Source: Anaerolineae bacterium
GTDB taxonomy: Bacteria; Chloroflexota; Anaerolineae; 4572-78; J111
NCBI GenBank assembly: GCA_023382535.1
Contig: JAHDWA010000044.1
Span: 1 to 64,000 of the forward strand
Length of the DNA stretch: 64,000 bases
Direction: 5' to 3'
A program made the translations under genes and the position numbers. Shown here in pieces: positions 60,405 to 64,000 of this stretch; position 1 is the stretch's first letter, and every line of letters starts with the position of its first letter. Under the pieces are notes generated by a model, which saw nothing but the letters and a program-made list of their open reading frames with translations, ran no database searches and was not told the origin of the DNA.

Positions 60405-63353
60405 CTAGTCCGCCAGGCGCTGCCGGTGGACTATTTCACCTATCTCCAGGGTGTAAAATTGGTAGGAGTTTTTACCCTGCTGTTTGCAGCGGTAAAGGGC
60501 ATGATCGGCCATAGACAACAGTTCATCGGCCCTGAGGCTGTCGGCAGGATACAGGCTGATACCAATGCTGATCGTTACCTTTAACTCCTGACCCCTAATG
60601 GTAAAGGGCACAGACGTAATCTCAAGAATTTGCTCGGCGATTACGGCAGCGGCATGCGGACTTTCCAGTTCGGCCAGTACGGCAGCAAACTCGTCTCCAC
60701 CCAGCCGGGCCAGCGTATCTTCCTGGCGCAGGCAGCCTTGCAGACGCTCGGTCACCTGCCGTAGTAAGGCATCACCGGTTATGTGCCCCAAGGAGTCATT
60801 GACCTGCTTGAACTGATCCAGGTCCAGGTACAGTAAGCCAACCAAACAATCATTGCGGCGGGCGTGAGCGATAGCCTGCTGCAAACGGTCTTCAAAAAGG
60901 GACCGGTTCGACAGCCCGGTCAGGGCATCATGCTGAGCCTGATAGACCAGTTGTTCGGTGAGTTGGTGGTGCTCGATGGCGATGCCTGCCAGCCGGCTGG
61001 CCATCCTGACCAGTTGCCGTTCCTCCGGCGTTGGCTTATTGGGCTGGCGGTAGTAACTGGTAAAAATACCCAGCAGCGCCCCATCACTGGAAAAGATCGG
61101 CGCCGACCAGTAAGCCCGCAGCTTGTGTTGGAGCGCCAGTTCCCGGTAGCCATCCTTGTCTGGTTTATCGGCCATATTGGTAACGATCAATGTTTCACCC
61201 CGGTAGGCGGCCATATCTTGTGTTTTCAAAATAGCGCTGAGGGCCAGCCCATCAACCAGTTGGGTGAAACTTTCGGGTAGATTCGGCGCAGCGCCGTGGT
61301 AAAGTCGCCCATCCCGCAAAAGCAAGACCGAGCCAAGGAGTTCAGGATATTGGCGTTCGGCTAATTGGACCAGGGCGTTCAGGACAACTTTGAGCGGCCT
61401 GTTTTGGCTGATCATTTCCAATACCCCGTTGCGATCTTTTTCCAGCAGTTCAGTCCGCTTCCGTTCGCTGATGTCCATAATTGTGCCCAGATACCCCGTT
61501 ATTTCCCCCTTCTCATCGCGCAGCGGGGTGGCATTCCCAAAAACCCAGGTAACTTTTCCTTCAGGAGTTTGAAAGCGATATTCCTGGGAGAACTCGCGCC
61601 CCGACCGGGCTGCGGCCTGCCATTCGGCCAAAGCCGCCTCCCGGTCGTCGGGGTGCAGCCCCTCGGTCCAGCCATAGCCCATGGCGCGAACGGACGAAGT
61701 TCCGGTAATCTCGACCCAACGTTTGTTGACAAAGATACACTCGCCCTGGGCGTTGGTCTGGAAGATACCCACCGGCGCATGTGTGGCCAGGGTGCGAAAG
61801 CGAGTTTCGCTGGCGAGCAGGGCCTGCTCGGCCCGCCGGCGGTCCGTGATGTCGTTAAGCGTGCCCGACATGCCGGTGATAGTGCCGTCGTCGGCCAGGG
61901 TTGGGCGAGCGTAAATTTCCAGCCAGCGTAAGCTGCCCGTTTGGGTGATAATGCCGGGCATGTGCCAGTAATATTCGATTTCTCCTTGCAGCAAAATTTG
62001 ATACAGCTCTATTACGCGCGGGCGGTCCTCAAGCTGAATGTAATCCAAGAAGTTGGTCCCCAGGCTTTCTTCAATGGAGAAGCCGGTAATTTCAGTCCAG
62101 GCAGGATTGAGGAATGTCCATAAGCCGGCCGTATCCACCTGGAAAATCACTTCCTTAACATTATCAACGACGGAACGGTATTGGCGTTCGCTCTCCCGCA
62201 AAATCTCCTCGGTGTGCTTGAGGGCAGTGATGTCTGTTGCTACACCCAATACCTGGTTTGCGACGCCATGCTCGTCCAGCAACGGACGTTTGATCACCTG
62301 CAGCCAGCGCGTCTCCCCCTGCACATTGATCCGGCGTATTTCGGGACCAAAGTCTTTGTGCGAGTCCATAATGCTCAGGTCTTCTTTAAGAATAGCGTCT
62401 CCTTCTGCGGGGTTTACCATAAAATCGGCGTCGGTTTTGCCTAATAACTCTTCCACGCTTGTTTGGTAATAATTGGCGCCGGTCTGGTTGACCAGGGTAA
62501 AGCGTCCCTGGCGATCGCGGGCATAAATGAAGTTGGGGCTAAGATCAATTACCTGGCGGAGGAAGGCCCGCTGTTGGCGCAGGGCCTCTTCTTCTTGTGT
62601 TTGCCGGGTGATGTCATGGCTAACACCGATCGTCGCCACCTGTTGGCCGTTCTCGTCATACACCGGCACGACAACCACCTCACCCATGCCGGCGCTGCCA
62701 TCCTTACGAACAAAGTTAATCCGGCCCGACCAGCGACCGCGCTCTTTTAACCCCTCAATAATCTCCGCAGTCAGTTCCGCGGACTCGGCAGGCCGGTGCC
62801 AGATCCGCGGCGGCTGGCCTATTAGCTCCTCTTTGGTGTAACCGAACAGCTTTTCCGTAGCCGGATTACAATCAATGATCCGCCCGGCCTGGTCGGTCAG
62901 GATAACACTATCATAAATATTCTCGAATACTTGGGCCTGTTGGCGGAGCATCTTCTCTAGCTGCTTCCGGTCGGTTATATCGCGGATAGCGCTAATGATC
63001 AAAACGCCCTCCTCCGTCTCCAGAGGGCTAAGATTAATCTCTACCGGAAATTCACGGCCCTCTTTAGAACGCGCATAGAAATCAAAACCGGAGCCCATGG
63101 GCCGAATATAAGGGCTATCCATATAGCGCAGGCGGTGCACCTCGTGGCTGTCCCGGAGACGTTCGGGTATCAATATTTCGATAGGTTGGCCGGTCAACTC
63201 TTCACGGGTGTACCCAAACATTTGCTCCGTCTGAGAATTGACCAGGGTAATCTCACCGGGTTCATTGACAATGATCATGGCGTCGGGCGCAGCCTCTAAC
63301 AATTGGCGAAATCGCTGCTCTGACTGTTCAGGGATTTCATGCGCATTTTCCAC
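60405..63353 (-). CDS. Multi-PAS/GAF sensor diguanylate cyclase
   Basis: 982 residues from a GTG at 63351-63353 with GGAGGTCAATT upstream; the longer frame lacks support. Five PAS domains start at about residues 15, 135, 260, 385 and 510 (for example FRQLLEAAPDAMIIVNEPGEITLVN; YRSVVDNVKEVIFQVDTAGLWTFLNPAW). A GAF domain follows (about 650-790), then GGDEF (LARLGGDEFAAVL, about 895) with the RxxD inhibitory site (RQED) five residues before it. No EAL domain and no membrane helix. It would make cyclic di-GMP in response to intracellular cues, with product inhibition. Its proximity to polysaccharide genes may be coincidental. Confidence 0.93.
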   Translation of the reverse strand: MENAHEIPEQSEQRFRQLLEAAPDAMIIVNEPGEITLVNSQTEQMFGYTREELTGQPIEILIPERLRDSHEVHRLRYMDSPYIRPMGSGFDFYARSKEGREFPVEINLSPLETEEGVLIISAIRDITDRKQLEKMLRQQAQVFENIYDSVILTDQAGRIIDCNPATEKLFGYTKEELIGQPPRIWHRPAESAELTAEIIEGLKERGRWSGRINFVRKDGSAGMGEVVVVPVYDENGQQVATIGVSHDITRQTQEEEALRQQRAFLRQVIDLSPNFIYARDRQGRFTLVNQTGANYYQTSVEELLGKTDADFMVNPAEGDAILKEDLSIMDSHKDFGPEIRRINVQGETRWLQVIKRPLLDEHGVANQVLGVATDITALKHTEEILRESERQYRSVVDNVKEVIFQVDTAGLWTFLNPAWTEITGFSIEESLGTNFLDYIQLEDRPRVIELYQILLQGEIEYYWHMPGIITQTGSLRWLEIYARPTLADDGTITGMSGTLNDITDRRRAEQALLASETRFRTLATHAPVGIFQTNAQGECIFVNKRWVEITGTSSVRAMGYGWTEGLHPDDREAALAEWQAAARSGREFSQEYRFQTPEGKVTWVFGNATPLRDEKGEITGYLGTIMDISERKRTELLEKDRNGVLEMISQNRPLKVVLNALVQLAERQYPELLGSVLLLRDGRLYHGAAPNLPESFTQLVDGLALSAILKTQDMAAYRGETLIVTNMADKPDKDGYRELALQHKLRAYWSAPIFSSDGALLGIFTSYYRQPNKPTPEERQLVRMASRLAGIAIEHHQLTEQLVYQAQHDALTGLSNRSLFEDRLQQAIAHARRNDCLVGLLYLDLDQFKQVNDSLGHITGDALLRQVTERLQGCLRQEDTLARLGGDEFAAVLAELESPHAAAVIAEQILEITSVPFTIRGQELKVTISIGISLYPADSLRADELLSMADHALYRCKQQGKNSYQFYTLEIGEIVHRQRLAD

Positions 63354-63439
63354 AATTGACCTCCGACCAAGATGTACATAGAATATGATAGTTCTACCCA
63401 TACAAGAAGCAAAAATCACAAGTGTAAAGGTCAAAACAG

Positions 63440-64000
63440 TTGTCCTTCTTTCAAAAGTTGCCCCGCCCGGCTAGAGATACCCTAAGTTTGATTTTTATTA
63501 GCGGCCTTTGTCTCTTTTTTTCAATCCTGTTATCGGCCTGCCAGTTAGCTGATGACACCGCGGCTTTTGACATCACCCCTGCTCCCGTTGCCTCTGTACC
63601 GGCGGCCTTACCCGTAGAAAAAACGGCAGAAGCTACGATTTATACACCCACCGTAGACGTAGCTAAGGTGATGTCCTCGCCCGATTACGGCATGCAGGTT
63701 TTTTTGTATTGGCGTGAGGAGGTGGCTGACCGGGACCTGAAATTGGTCAAAGAGGCCGGGTTTCGTTGGGTCAAGCAAGAAATTCCCTGGCGCGAGGTCG
63801 AAGGGCATGCCAAAGGAGCCTGGCATTGGGACATCCCTGACCGGATGATGGACCAAATTGATGCCTATGGCTTAAAGGTGGTGGTGCGGCTGGGGTCACA
63901 GCCGGCCTGGGCTTCTCGTACTGAGCTTCCAGCTATCAGCCCGCCCGATAACTTGCAGGATTTTTACGACTACGTTTATGCCGTTGCCAGCCGTTACCGG
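63440..64000 (+). CDS. Lipoprotein glycoside-hydrolase-like protein (C-terminus beyond window)
   Basis: 187 residues visible, open to the right edge. A TTG start at 63440 with AAAGGT nine bases upstream fits; no ATG precedes the signal. Signal peptide with lipobox LLSAC (Cys near residue 32). A Thr/Pro-containing linker is followed by the start of a TIM-barrel-like domain (YGMQVFLYWREEVADRDLKLVKEAGFRWVKQEIPWREVEG, then GLKVVVRLGSQPAWAS and FYDYVYAVASRYR). This resembles clan GH-A glycosidases. The catalytic residues lie beyond the window. Confidence 0.75.
   Translation, partial: MSFFQKLPRPARDTLSLIFISGLCLFFSILLSACQLADDTAAFDITPAPVASVPAALPVEKTAEATIYTPTVDVAKVMSSPDYGMQVFLYWREEVADRDLKLVKEAGFRWVKQEIPWREVEGHAKGAWHWDIPDRMMDQIDAYGLKVVVRLGSQPAWASRTELPAISPPDNLQDFYDYVYAVASRYR

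Noticed and set aside
63608..63856. 82-residue minus-strand open frame at the right edge
   Set aside because: Lies antisense to the lipoprotein glycosidase frame, which has a signal peptide and lipobox.

Overview
The window looks like a chromosomal segment of a Chloroflexota bacterium, probably class Anaerolineae or a relative. This rests on threonine-proline stalks on surface proteins, an O-antigen ligase fused to TPR repeats, a STAND NTPase with a degenerate beta-propeller, and many purine-rich inverted repeats scattered through the DNA. It is inference from gene content; there is no rRNA or marker phylogeny in the window.

Layout. (1) 1-8,980: a leftward, translationally coupled operon of mostly unrecognised small proteins, with a 5'(3')-deoxyribonucleotidase-like enzyme and an odd tRNA, headed by a divergent control region and a Cro/C1-type regulator. 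It resembles an integrated plasmid or phage-like element. No integrase or replication gene is visible, and a gene runs off the left edge. A hairpin-rich spacer (8,255-8,983) follows. (2) 8,984-19,668: leftward operons with a MoxR ATPase, two vWA membrane proteins and a DUF58 protein, then a secreted gluzincin-type protease with a membrane partner; DUF2905 and SRPBCC genes lie between them. (3) 19,874-26,678: a Cys-rich mini-protein, a 1,233-residue STAND NTPase with an N-terminal effector-associated-type domain, a soluble transhydrogenase, a BtpA-family protein and a cyclophilin. (4) 26,761-53,342: a leftward surface-polysaccharide locus of 23 genes with its own winged-helix regulator and operator-like inverted repeat. 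It carries glycosyltransferases, methyltransferases, a flippase, an O-antigen ligase, two sugar aminotransferases and an unusual two-subunit TPP-dependent E1 pair. (5) 53,593-64,000: a sugar epimerase, ResB, a zincin-like protein, tRNA-Thr, pyrG with a leader hairpin, a VOC protein, a class III aminotransferase, a PAS/GAF/GGDEF sensor and the start of a lipoprotein glycosidase.

How it works together. Four polysaccharide genes (26,761; 38,191; 39,230; 40,341) match the WbpA/WbpB/WbpE/WbpD steps from UDP-GlcNAc to a UDP-2,3-diacetamido-glucuronic acid. The E1 alpha/beta pair beside a DegT aminotransferase suggests a second unusual sugar. The points most worth a second look are the class I tRNA with a UGA anticodon, the orphan STAND protein with near-identical propeller units, repeat elements read in frame inside at least four genes, the E1 pair without E2/E3, the hairpin-dense spacer, and a frameshifted SGNH hydrolase.
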